DNA from: Rhodocollybia butyracea
Taxonomy: Eukaryota > Basidiomycota > Agaricomycetes > Agaricales > Omphalotaceae
DNA length: 64,000 bases
Direction of reading: 5' to 3'
Assembly: GCA_015501585.1 (NCBI GenBank)
Contig: JADNRY010000334.1
Location: forward strand, 1-64,000
Part shown: positions 21,580 to 31,779 of the stretch, piece after piece
Numbering within the stretch: position 1 is the first letter of the stretch
How the letters are laid out: every line of letters begins with the position of its first letter
Made by a program: the position numbers and the translations under genes
The notes under the pieces: model-generated
What the model saw: the letters and a program-made list of their open reading frames with translations, nothing else
Told to the model about the DNA's origin: nothing
The model's database searches: none

Positions 21580-23683
21580 TCAAGTTCGAATCTCCGGCAT
21601 TCCGTGACTAGGATATCCCGCTGACGAACCACTCTGCGTTCCGTAAGATGGAGGAAAGGTACTCGGATCGGCTGGGTTCTAAATAACAAGACCAGAACAA
21701 CAACAACAACATTGACGTTCAATGATCATAGCAAAAAAAAAAAAAAAACGAAAAAGTTGACTCACGTAGGCTTTTAAAGGCGGGGGTAACATAAACGGTA
21801 TCGGCGCTGCCTGCATAGTGTCCACCCCATCAAGGATCGGCTCGGGGACTCTCGATTCTTCCGTCTTCGGTAAAGATAGAATGGCGCGCCGATAGCCAGA
21901 AGAGAGAGGAATGCGAGTCCTCCGACTATACCGCCTGCTATCGCCTCGGCCTCCGATCTTCCTTTATTGCTCGATGAAGTGGGGGCGGGGGTAGATGTAT
22001 CGGAAGCACCAGATCCCGTCGCTGTCGCCGTTTTTGTTTCTGTTTCTGTTGCTGTTGAAAGCGTAGTTGAAGGGGCTACGGATTCGGGGAGATCTAAAAC
22101 GTACATTTTTTAATCTACGACTGCACCTTATTGATTTTATGAAGAAAGAACTTGCCTCCTTGAGCTTCAGCGAGAGTGACATTAAAGGTAGCGTTAGGAC
22201 CCTGATTAGAATCTAAGCATGCAAATAAAAGGGAGAGTATGCCACGCAACGTACAGAATAGCTCTGAAATGCCCAGTTTGGGATCCCAGTCTCCGGCGGC
22301 ACAGTAGCTGGATAAAAAGTGTGTAAAACTTCGTAGATCTTATCAAGACAAAATTGACAAGCAGTCACGATGCACAGAGAATCGTATACTGTGGAGCAAT
22401 TCGAAGACCATAATGGCCATCTGAGCAGGAGGTAGTAGTATCGTTCTCGAGTAAGGTTGAATATCGCTCATGTTAGATATTCCGCTCCTTGACAACTTGC
22501 ACATGCGCTTAACGCGCTGTAAAACACGCTCGAACAAGAGCAATTACTGTTTAGTGTACCTGGTGCGTATTCCTGCGTGGTGGAGATAGTTGGGATGGAA
22601 AATCCTTGTTACCATGGTTAGACCGCCCGTGGACAGCCTGAGTAGAGCTACTAAGACATACCGGGGACGCATATAGACTCGAGCCAGTCGTTTCTTTTGG
22701 ACACTTTGATGACTGAGATCAGCCGTGTCCGTGAAACGACTGGAACTTAATCCGGCATTTTTAGCGGGTCGGATTTAAGTCACATGCTTGTTTGGACTTA
22801 GAGAAATCCGAAAATTTGGGGGTCTCAGACATGTCTTTAGGACATATCTAAATAGACAAAAAGTTGCGTCTTAACTCTACAGTAAACATCTATTTTGCCG
22901 AATTTTTATATCTGAACTCGTTACTGAACTATTCAATGATCTTTCTGGTGGAGGCTAGGGTTAGGAGCTGCGGCAAGAAGCTTGCCGAGCTACGTGCAGA
23001 CACCCAAGTAGCACAGTTAGCTTGATCAGCGACGAGCTCAACACAGTGCTCTCAAAATGTCCTATTTTTGAGGGCCGTCTCATAAAAGAAAGTTTATACA
23101 GCGATTTTGGGTAAGATGAGTGGTAATTCTGCCTTGCAGTATGTTCTTTCCACTCCGCCTCGACCCGACTCTGTGATAAAGAACATTGAATATCTCGTTA
23201 ACGAGTTTTGATATAAAAAATCGGTAAAATAGACGTTTATCTTATACTCGAAGTGCAACTTTTTGTCTACTTACATTTGTCCTAAATTCATGGTTGAGAC
23301 ACCTCAAATTTTTGGATTTCTCGAAGTCCAAAGAAGCATGTGACTTAAATCCGACCGTCTAAAACTGCCGGATTAAGTTCCAGTCCCTCTGCCGAGGCTG
23401 TGATTTTCACATCACAACTCTAGCAGGGGACTGGTTCGAGTCTAGGACGCATACAGCTCCCAGGTACACTGCGACTTGACAGGAACTTTGTCCTAACGAG
23501 TTGGCAGACTACGCAGGCAGATCAGATTTCAAGTTAGATAGAGAGGGGAGTCGCGGAGTCGCTACTCACCAGTGGAAACTGTGGGTTACAAGCTGGAACA
23601 TTCAGACCCGGCATCACTGCTTGCACAGGCGACCAGAGGAAAACGGTTGAAAAGGCTAGTATCAAACCAAATGGAGAGAGCAT
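21580..23683 (-). pseudogene. single-span Ser/Thr-rich membrane protein (T2), disrupted
   Basis: Best copy of its family. Exon 1 (23570-23683) encodes a signal peptide and start of the ectodomain (MLSPFGLILAFSTVFLWSPV). Further on come a Cys-rich part (NSNCSCSSVFYSALSACASC at about 22500) and PPETGIPNWAF. A Ser/Thr-rich stalk follows, then AGGIVGGLAFLSLLAIGAPF with the basic stop-transfer YLYRRRK (21880-21960), and a cytosolic tail ending YPSHGMPEIRT. Damage: a 771 bp transposon sits between exon 1 and the Cys-rich part. The intron donor after EYLT reads ATGAGC. One C is missing before the PILDGVDTMQ block, which shifts the frame. The family is common in agaricomycetes and its role is unknown. 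Confidence 0.65.
22674..23444. mobile_element. 771 bp Mutator-like element with 9 bp target duplication
   Basis: GGACGCATA is duplicated exactly at 22665-22673 and 23445-23453, and the related copy at 27738 has one near-copy (GGACGGATA). Termini are TAGACTCGAGCCAGTC and its near reverse complement. Inner arms (TGGAACTTAATCCGGCA.., TCGGATTTAAGTCACATGC) pair across 22738-23385. No transposase is seen. The 9 bp duplication points to the MULE superfamily. Confidence 0.8.
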
Positions 23684-24738
23684 GATGATGGGTTTCAAAT
23701 TCGATTGCGAGAACTTCCACAAGGGCAAGGCAACTTGGGTGAGGACAAGCTGATTTGGTACCAGTCTGTTTATGTACCCGTTGTGATTGTACGTATGTAG
23801 TTGTAAAGTGAATACCTTAATTTCTCTTGTCCTTTTACCCTCACGCCGTCGCGATTCCACTGAGTGTGAGTGTCGAGCTTGCATTATCAATTCGGCATTT
23901 TGGATGCGTTACTTAGAGGGAGTTACTATGTACGTGTTTATCTGTGAATGAATTACAAACTGCATTAATAGCTGAGCATATTGCCTATGCTCTGCAGTCT
24001 TTCCATAGAGCTAGCCGCCACCTACCGCCGCAACTGTAAGTGGTAGTCCACTTTCTGCGCTTAGTTAATAACACAGCCAAGATGAATGGTTCGAACACTG
24101 TCCCTTCAAATGATCATTTCCGAAGGAAGACTCTCCGAGTGTTCTCTGCCACAGAAACTTCAAGGCTTTAAATTACATTCAACAGCCTGCATCATACATA
24201 GTAACAGCACCCAGACCAACACTTATTCGCTGTCACAAACTCATAATCAAGGAAATCGTATACTTTGTAGTAGCCGCGACAGCCGGGGCCCCTTCTTCGA
24301 GGAAACATCTTCTGCCGCTCTTCTTTAGCGCGCCTGGCTTTCAAACTCAACACTTACTGGGCATCCTATCCTGGCACATGGATTTTACCCTAAATGGGTC
24401 GGAAAATTACGCATCAGGGCACCGGGAATGAATAACGACACTTCAAAGTGGCGAGGAGCTTAATTTGTGGAGAAGTAAAGGTAGGGTTGAAGTTACGAGC
24501 ATCCTTATTATCAAAGAGATTTTGAAAAAAATTAGGATGAGGATCCGCAGTCCGCTGAAGTCGCGTAGTATGTTGTGAAGCTTGTCTGACTGGTGGATCC
24601 TCGCAGAAGGTTAGTGTCATGATACAACTTAGCTTAACTCATGTACTGAGCCAGATTCATTAGTAATCGTAAAATTCGGTGTGTTCAATTCTTGTTGTTA
24701 TTTGCCATGCAAGCGGTCAATATGTGCAAGCACCACCA
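23684..24738. repeat. module X copy plus F-box 3' flank
   Basis: 24086-24640 shares blocks with 44559-45110: GAGGAAACATCTTCTGCCGC, GGCATCCTATCCTGGCACAT, GGATTTTACCC and a stretch ending GTTGAAGTTACGAGCATCC. Frames in the copies disagree, so I call no gene. Confidence 0.45.
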
Positions 24739-26070
24739 TCACTCCGAGTCATTATCGCTATCGTATGCACCCGCCATATCGTTTGCCTTCCACTCCTGCC
24801 ATGGCACCTCATCAATGAAACACCCTTCTAATCTGACTGGCAAGTCCTGTAAGAACTTCTCCACCATTTCGAGTACAGACGTGGGCCATCTATCATCCTT
24901 GAACAGATTGACACGCTGTAGTGTACACTCTGACCGCTTTATAACCTCTTTCAGCTCGCTAAGAAGAGCTGTCCAGTGTTCATGATCAGAAACGTCAAGC
25001 AGGTCAATATCCAGTTTGGTCAACTTGGGTAGTGTAACACACTCCCAGGGTCCATTGCTAAACATACAATCATCGCCCAAGTCTGGACCAACGGCAAGGG
25101 CCAAGAGGGAGGATTGACAAGTGACTTGATTAGCATCAGAGTTCCCTGTGGACGTGAAAGCTCTGACTTGCAAGAACTCCAAACAAGGGCACATGAGGAG
25201 TAACCTGGCAAAAGATACACCGCTGTAGCAGCCAACTTTTAAGGACTTCAAGTTCCAACTTGCTATGATATCCACATATGACTCCGAGAGCTTATGCAGT
25301 TCCAGTTTCTGGAGAGGAGGGTGACACTCCAAGATTGGATTTTGGACAGAATCTATACCGGAATCAGTATAGATTTGACATGACAGATCTTCAAGAAGAG
25401 GGAAACGTGTAGGGGAGGGTTTGGAGGGGAACATGCCAGGCCAGTGAAAGGATGTAGATAACAATACGACATGTCTCCATCTGTGGGCCTGCGCTACCAA
25501 CACGGCAATGACAGCCAATGGAGTACTTTTATTTCCTGTTGAACAAATTTTAATGCTCATAGGTGCTGAGACTCCCGATCGCAATATGCATTCATTCAGA
25601 AATGCACCCACTTCTGCACCCACTTCTGTCCTGGGTGGCACACTCCAAGAGGTATGATTATGAACCGCTATCCTGGACCAGAAAGCAGAGTATGAAAGAG
25701 CCTCATTTCGCCACCAAAAGCAGATCCAGGTGAGTATAAAGATATACCCTGATAGCTTGACGGTAGGGTCCCCGACTTTCCAGGTGTATGTAATTCCAGG
25801 TATACCGGCTGTCTCGATAACTATGCGAAATATTTCTATCAAAACGTCCGAGGGAAGGGTTCGAATGGGGGCCAACAAAGATTCCTGCAGTTCCAGGAGC
25901 CTCGAGATCTGATTACGAATGGTGCTCTCGGAGCAAGTTTGCAGATCGTTTCGGGTCTGATCGATTAGAGCGCGTAACGCAGCTCGGGTAACAGGAGAGT
26001 TGGGAGTATCGTTGTGGCGGCTTTTGGCGAGGAGTTCTGTGTAGAGTGCTTGGTATGCAGGTTTAGACAT
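24739..26070 (-). CDS. F-box-like protein of the local family (copy F3)
   Basis: Intact frame of 443 residues from the ATG at 26070 (MSKPAYQALYTELLAKSRHN), chosen because paralogues start at the same point; an in-frame ATG further upstream exists. The F-box-like motif is LPSDVLIEIFRIV at about residue 75. Later blocks: CFWWRNEALSYSAFWSRI, ECILRSGVSAPMSIKI, AQAHRWRHVVL, FPLLEDLSC, NPILECHPPLQKLELHKLSE, CPCLEFLQVRAF, CVTLPKLTKLDI, and GCFIDEVPWQEWK before an acidic end (YDSDNDSE). The N-terminal Ser-rich leader of F1 is absent, as in F5, so F3, F4 and F5 form a subgroup. CACGTG is 50 bp upstream. Confidence 0.8.
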   Translation of the reverse strand: MSKPAYQALYTELLAKSRHNDTPNSPVTRAALRALIDQTRNDLQTCSESTIRNQISRLLELQESLLAPIRTLPSDVLIEIFRIVIETAGIPGITYTWKVGDPTVKLSGYIFILTWICFWWRNEALSYSAFWSRIAVHNHTSWSVPPRTEVGAEVGAFLNECILRSGVSAPMSIKICSTGNKSTPLAVIAVLVAQAHRWRHVVLLSTSFHWPGMFPSKPSPTRFPLLEDLSCQIYTDSGIDSVQNPILECHPPLQKLELHKLSESYVDIIASWNLKSLKVGCYSGVSFARLLLMCPCLEFLQVRAFTSTGNSDANQVTCQSSLLALAVGPDLGDDCMFSNGPWECVTLPKLTKLDIDLLDVSDHEHWTALLSELKEVIKRSECTLQRVNLFKDDRWPTSVLEMVEKFLQDLPVRLEGCFIDEVPWQEWKANDMAGAYDSDNDSE

Positions 26071-26120
26071 GGTGGTGCTGCAGGCGAAAAGCCTTGAACT
26101 GAGACAAAAAATACGCGGTT

Positions 26121-26126
26121 CACGTG
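26121..26126. promoter_or_regulatory. CACGTG (E-box) upstream of F3
   Basis: In ACGCGGTTCACGTGATGCCA, a phrase nearly identical to the one upstream of F5 (44379). Confidence 0.5.
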
Positions 26127-26764
26127 ATGCCACGCGAACCAAACCTACCACCATTCCACGCACCTACTAGACCTCGGATATCTATGATTCTTAATAGAAA
26201 TTTATTGGTGCCGTTCGCGAATTGGAGACTATATGGCGACTTTCCGAAGTGTTCTCTGTATTCGTTCACGCAATCGTTTCAAATGGATAACGACACTAGG
26301 AGAGCTCAATTTGTGAAGAAGAGGATGTGAGGCTGTGAGGGGTTGAAGTTATGAACATCGTTGCTTCAAGGACATGCGAAGTCGCTGATTTGTTTAACGC
26401 GTGTACTACGATGGATGCTGGGTAGTGCGCCGAGTTCTATAGCAAATTTGGTGTGTTCAATTCTTGTTCTTAAGTCACAGTTACGACTCTTATAATCGTC
26501 CTCTGTCCGCAGCCACCATACTAATAGCCTAACAGCCTCACATGGACCAATAGATAAAGTGAATTCGAATAGTAGAAAGTCAAACTTGCTGGGCATCAGC
26601 TTAAATTAAGAGAACTTGGAAACACCTTACACATAATGCAAATCGTCAATGTGCTTTCTGGGTACTAGGGTGTAATCTCTCCTTCAGCAACATAATCTCA
26701 TCAATGGACACATTACTTCCTCGGAACACCATACAGGAGGCTTCTATCTACTAACCAGCATCTT
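26127..26764. repeat. module X relic and flanks
   Basis: Contains GAACATCGTTGCTTCAAGGA and GTGTACTACGATGGATGC, shared with 46370-46480, and GCAAATCGTCAATGTG, the empty site of the hAT-like element. No gene seen. Confidence 0.4.
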
Positions 26765-28060
26765 CAAGTCATTCAAATTTCCGGCATTCCACTGGGATAT
26801 CCAGCTGATGAACCGCTCTGCGTTCCATGAGACGGAGGAAAGGTACTCGGATTGGCTGTTCTACAAGAACACATTCGCATTGACGTTCCACGTTCAACGG
26901 TCACAGCGAAAAAGAAATTTACGTAGGTGTCCACCCCATCAAGAATCGGCTCGGGGGAATCTCGATAGAATGGCGCGCCGATGGCTAGAAGAGAGAGGAA
27001 AGCGAGTCCTCCGACTATACCACCTGCTATCGCCTCAGCCTCCAATCTTCCACTTTTGCTCGATGTGTAGATGTATCGCGAGTACAGGATCCCGTCGCTG
27101 TCGCCGTTGTTGTTTTTGTTGCTGTTGCTGTTAAGAGCGAAGTTGAAGGGGCTACGGATTTGGGTGATCTTTGTTAATCTACGTGTACTGCACTTGCAAC
27201 GAAGAAAGAACTCGCCTCCTTCAGCTTCCGCAAGAGTGATATTAAAGGTCGCGCATTAGAGTCTATAGCATTAAAATCAAAAGGGAGACTCTACACAACG
27301 CAACGTACGGAATAACTCTGAAATGCCTAGTTTGAGATCGCGGTCTCCGGCGGCACAGGTGTTCGGGAAAGGAAAGGAAAACCGACGCGGGTAACTGTAT
27401 AAAAGTCTGTTAAAGTTTAAACCCTCGTAGATCTCATCAAGACAAGCAGACGTACAGAGAGTCGTACTTATACTGTGGAGCAATTCGAAGACCATAATGG
27501 CTGTCTGAGCCGGAGGTAGTAGTATCGTTCTCGAGTAAGGCCGAATATCACTCACGTTAGATATGTATCCCGCCCCTTGAAAACTTGCACATGCATTTAA
27601 AGCGCTGTAAAACAACCCTCGAAACAAGTGCAATTATTGTCTAGTGGACCTAGTAGATTGGTATACTTGTATAGCGGCGGCAATTGAAATGGAATACACC
27701 GTGAACAGTAAGAAGTACTAAAGACACCGGAGGACGGATACAGCTCCCAGGTACGCTGCGACTTAACAGAGATTTTTGGCTCTAACAAATCGACCGATTA
27801 GCAGGAAAATCGGATTTTCATCAGCTGCATCATTTTGTCCTTCGAGTGACACGAACCGTCACTGTAAGCAGCACACTACTCGCTAACAGAAACGTGTGAG
27901 GTTACAAGGCTCGGTTACAAGGCTGGGATATCTAATCCCGGTATCATAACTGCTCGCAATGATACAAGCGACCAGAAGAAAAAGGTTGCAAAGGCTGGTT
28001 ATCGAACCGAGTGCAAAGGGCCATGATTGGCCGATGTACAAATGAGAGCTTCCTAAATCC
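26765..28060 (-). pseudogene. single-span membrane protein relic (T3)
   Basis: Keeps EAEAIAGGIVGGLAFLSLLA and the tail NPSTFPPSHGTQSGSSAGYP but has lost the basic stop-transfer codons between GAPFY and RDSPEP. It retains the intron donor GTGAGT (about 27556) that T1 and T2 lost, and CCCCC before the PILDGVD block. The Ser/Thr stalk is shortened and exon 1 (27900-28050) is eroded. Confidence 0.6.
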
Positions 28061-28249
28061 GCAAGGGCAAGGCAAGGCGTGTACAAAGCTGATTATAGTC
28101 TGTTTAAGTTATGTACCTCCGCACCATAATGTCGCAGAGTTTACAGTAGTCCAAGCAGGCTGTCCTACCTGACACTCGAAAGAAGGGCACCGATTGCCAT
28201 TCTATAGAGCTATAGTAGTGGTATGGATGGTCATATATGTGTAGGCCCG

Positions 28250-28690
28250 CCGTATACTATCGAATATCCCCTCCTCTGAACTTCAAAAGAAAGTTGCAAC
28301 CCAAGAAGGCAGCGGAGCATGAACCAGCTCCTCTTTCCACTAAAATCAGATCCAGGCGAGCAAAAAGATACGCCCAAAACAGGTATCGGGGTAACTGGAT
28401 GTCGCGAGACTCGATGACTAGTTGAAAGAAATCTTGTCAAGACGTCCAAGGGAAAGGGGGTTCAAATGAGAGACAGGAGATATTTCTGCAGTTCCGGAAC
28501 CTGGCTACCAGTCGTACCCTCTCCGTAACCCTCCTGAGCATGTTTGCAGATCGCGTCGGGTCTGAGCGAATTTCGATTAGAGAGCTGAACCCGGCTCGCG
28601 GGCAGCAGAAGAGTGGAATGTTGTTAACGGCCTGGCGAGTTCTTCATGGTGTGCTTGGTAGGCGGGTTCGAACATGGCGGTGGTTGCGGG
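28250..28690 (-). pseudogene. F-box family 5' fragment
   Basis: Minus-strand match to the family N-terminus (CAGATCCAGGCGAGCAAAAA, GATGACTAGTTGAAAGAAAT, GTTTGCAGATCGCGTCGGGT). Small deletions break the frame and the 3' two thirds of the gene is absent. Confidence 0.6.
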
Positions 28691-28744
28691 CAAAAAGTCA
28701 AAACGATGAACTACGCGATCTACAGACTAATTTATTGTTTGTGC

Positions 28745-28972
28745 ATGAGTGATCCTTGTGTTTGCCCATACACAAGCTGCAGAGGCTGTCCTCCAATTCC
28801 AGGCAGGACTGTACGTTCCCACCTCCAGCGAGATGAAGCCGCAAAGATCCAGGACATCGATGGGCGCAATTTAAAGCACGCACGGCTTGGTTCACCTCCG
28901 CCTGCAGAACAATCAGGTACGCGCAGTGCATACTTTTTGTTACATTACGAAGATTTAGCTGCTAATATGTAG
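28745..28972 (+). pseudogene. Cys-rich N-terminal fragment, transposon-type
   Basis: Open frame MSDPCVCPYTSCRGCPPIPG followed by RTVRSHLQRDEA, closed after 75 codons. The spaced CxC..CxxC and RxxRxHxxxD pattern resembles the short zinc-binding N-termini of the large Kyakuja-Dileera-Zisupton-type transposase proteins of agaricomycetes. Nothing like the catalytic part follows. The assignment is by pattern only. Confidence 0.35.
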
Positions 28973-29634
28973 TTAGGCTGGAAGCTCCCGTTCCCATCTC
29001 CAATCACCACCATCTGGAGTAACATCCATGAAACCTGTTCAGCACACGTCCTCGCCCATCACACAGCTTTCACTGCCTCCTGTACTTCTTGACAACAATA
29101 AAGATGAGGAAATTTTTATCTCAACATATTGCTGCACTTTCCAGTACCTGACGACGAAATGCAAGAACGTTCTCGTACAAAAAGTCCAGGCAAGGGGAGC
29201 AGCGGCGATATGTTCGACAGTTTAAACTTTACAATCCTACGAATGCGACTGGATTTGGGCTTCTGCAATGGATTTTCTAATTCGTTTTTTTTTCGTTTTC
29301 TAAACTCGAATATTTTTATTTATAAAAGACTCATGATCTTTGGTCCCTCTTTCCAGTGATTGATGATTTACCTGCTTCGAGAATACCAGGGAGCTAGCAG
29401 CTTAGCTACAATCAGCGCCGAGGGTGCACTTTGGAGGTATCATCAACATCGATGTGTCCGACATCTTTAATCGAAGGCCTGTGATCGGCGTCTTTATTCC
29501 ATCAAAGATCGCCAAACATCACTTTTGTGTCCGTTGTTGTGTCCATTGAAGTTGGAGGTTCACGTTTAAAAGGTGATTAATTCTTGTTCCCTCTATCATT
29601 CCACACTTGCTTCACTTCACTTCACACAACACTC
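28973..29634. repeat. upstream part of the duplicated segment
   Basis: 29395-29634 (ATCATCAACATCGATGTG.., CCATCAAAGATCGCCAAACA, GGTTCACGTTTAAAAGGTGA) recurs at 35240-35444, directly upstream of the second membrane-protein copy. No gene of its own is seen. Confidence 0.5.
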
Positions 29635-31116
29635 ATGGCTATGTCTGCTGACAGGTCAACTGAATCCGAGTTGGACCAAAAGTCCCATCTCTTCCTGGTT
29701 TTAATGGGGCCTGATTTTATCGTGTTGATTGTGAGCACCTAGTTGAAATATTTAGAAAAATTAACGATGTACATATAATTCCAGTTTGTTGTCCTGTTTT
29801 ATGGTCAGTTCGGTTACTTTGACTCTGGCCATGATTAACTTGAGTGCATCCTTCCAGGATGTTACACAATACTTTTTTCTCTTTATATATACCTTCAGAT
29901 TCAGCATCGTGGACGAAAGCACTACTATCAAATTGCAGTCCTGCTTCTATACATGCTGGCTACAACAGCACTAATTCTTGCCATCTTGATTTTTTATCAA
30001 GAAGGTCTAGTAGGTCTATTTCCTGTAGTAGTCAATGACAGCATTGCTTCTGAACCCAAGTCTGAACCAGCGCAATCTCATGATCTAATGTTTGAAAAGC
30101 TAGAGTGTGTGTTGTCTTATTCATTCAAGTTCCAATGTGATTTAGGATTTTCCCCGGGCCAGAATTGCTGAAGCAGCTATCTATGTGGTGGCGAAGTGAG
30201 TTTTGCAATGGTGCTTATATCAGATACCAGATTATTTACTGAAGCCCTTCAAGCACCATAGCAGATGCTCTACTTGTCAGATTGTTTTAATAGTACATCT
30301 TAGAATCAATGTACTGATTGTATAGCCTAGCTATATCGCTGTTATGTTGTTTGGGGTGCAAGAAAGCACGTTATTGCTGTTCCTTTCGTAGTTTGCTTTG
30401 TCAATACAGGTATGTAAGATCTTTCGCCTTATTGGAATATAGTTTAATACTGCTTCGGGCCCTCTAGTTCTGGCACTTTCCGCTGTAGTTCTGGAGCAGA
30501 AGAACATAGTCGCCCTACGCCAAGCACTAAACACTGGGGAAAATTCTCTGCTTGTCACAACAACATCGGACATTGCATTTTCATTCTTGGCAGTAAACCT
30601 CCTCACAAACATTATGTTGACTGGGTTAATAGGTTGGCTCATTTGTGCTGCAGTTGAGAAACTTTACTTATGGCCTACTCCAGCGGGAAGGATATGGTGG
30701 ATCTCAAAGGCAACCCGCCGGTGGTCACCGGAAGCAGATCGCAGGGTCGGGAGGGATGATAATAGTTTAAACAGTATTGTACAGATCATGTTTGTTTGTC
30801 CACTGGTTTGGTTGACATTTTATAATGGACTGACCTTTCTATTTAGTCTTGAATCAGGTTCATTGTAGCCAGTTGCATTAGTAGTTGGCTTAGGACTTGC
30901 TGCGTGGGGTCATCCGAATGAAGGAGAGCCTTTCCTGACAGTCATTGTGGCAAGTACTATCCCATTACGTCTGATATGGATAGTGACTCAATATCTAAAA
31001 ACTAACAGGGTATGGCTCCAACTCTCATCATGGTTAGAACCGATCTGGATATAAGCATCCACAACAGCTCAGACCAAGACTCAGACAAAAACATAGCAGT
31101 AGGAAACAAAGGTTAG
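29635..31116 (+). pseudogene. seven-span-type membrane protein, copy A (nonsense)
   Basis: Exon 1 29635-29730 (MAMSADRSTESELDQKSHLF); exon 2 starts at 29785 (FVVLFY). Then GCYTILFSLYIYLQIQHRGR and LLLYMLATTALILAILIFY; further exons give LYRCYVVWGARKH, NLLTNIMLTGL, AGRIWWISKATRRWSP, LESGSL and MAPTLIMVRTDLDISI. This order, with the YRCYxxWG and AGRIWW marks, is the agaricomycete multi-pass family also seen at 4348. In the exon LESGSL-PVALVVG a TAG (30866-30868) replaces the TAT of copy B. The tail closes early at 31116 compared with copy B. So this copy ends before its last helix unless the stop is read through. Confidence 0.7.
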
Positions 31117-31779
31117 AGCAAGATGACATGGAATCAAATAGAACTTTTGGCTCAAGCTACTATGAGCCACAGCCCAGTAATCCAACAGGAAGGGATATAG
31201 GCTCAGAGAGAAACAGGTATATGGATAATGGGGCAGCTCGGAACCTCTAAATATCCCTTTACAAACAGATGAAAAGGCTTGAAAACAGATGGTCCCCGTC
31301 TTATGCTAGCCATTTCTAGGTTTCAATCCAGGTGGTATGCATAGTATTGAATGGGTGGTCAAGATGCTCCCCGGTACCGTCTAGCCTTGCATTTTTAATT
31401 TAGCTACCATTGTATCATTGGCAGGATGTACTGATTTTGTCTCGTTTCCTCCCACATTCAAAATCCAAATAAATTTTGCAGACTCTCGTGCAACCTCATA
31501 TGGCCCAGCCCTCTTATATGTGAGCAATTATTGGGCTATGAAAAATTAGAGCAGTAACTCAGTCTCAAACCATTGACTTGCTGGTGCACCTGTACAGTCC
31601 TAGTATGACCTTGTACTGTTGGATTTGGGATTATGTCATTCCAAGTTCGTAATCTTATGTAGGTACAAGACTGTAGTCAGCGGATGCTTCTGCATCTGTT
31701 TGTCTCTCTCTTCTGACCGTCACGAAGAGGACAACCGGAATACACTCGTTGCTGTCTGTTTACCCTCAGGAGCCTATCA
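31117..31779. repeat. 3' flank of copy A, repeated after copy B
   Basis: Blocks such as GCTCAGAGAGAAACAGGTAT, TCAAAATCCAAATAAATTTT and CTGGTGCACCTGTACAG recur at 36980-37330. No separate gene is recognised. Confidence 0.45.
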
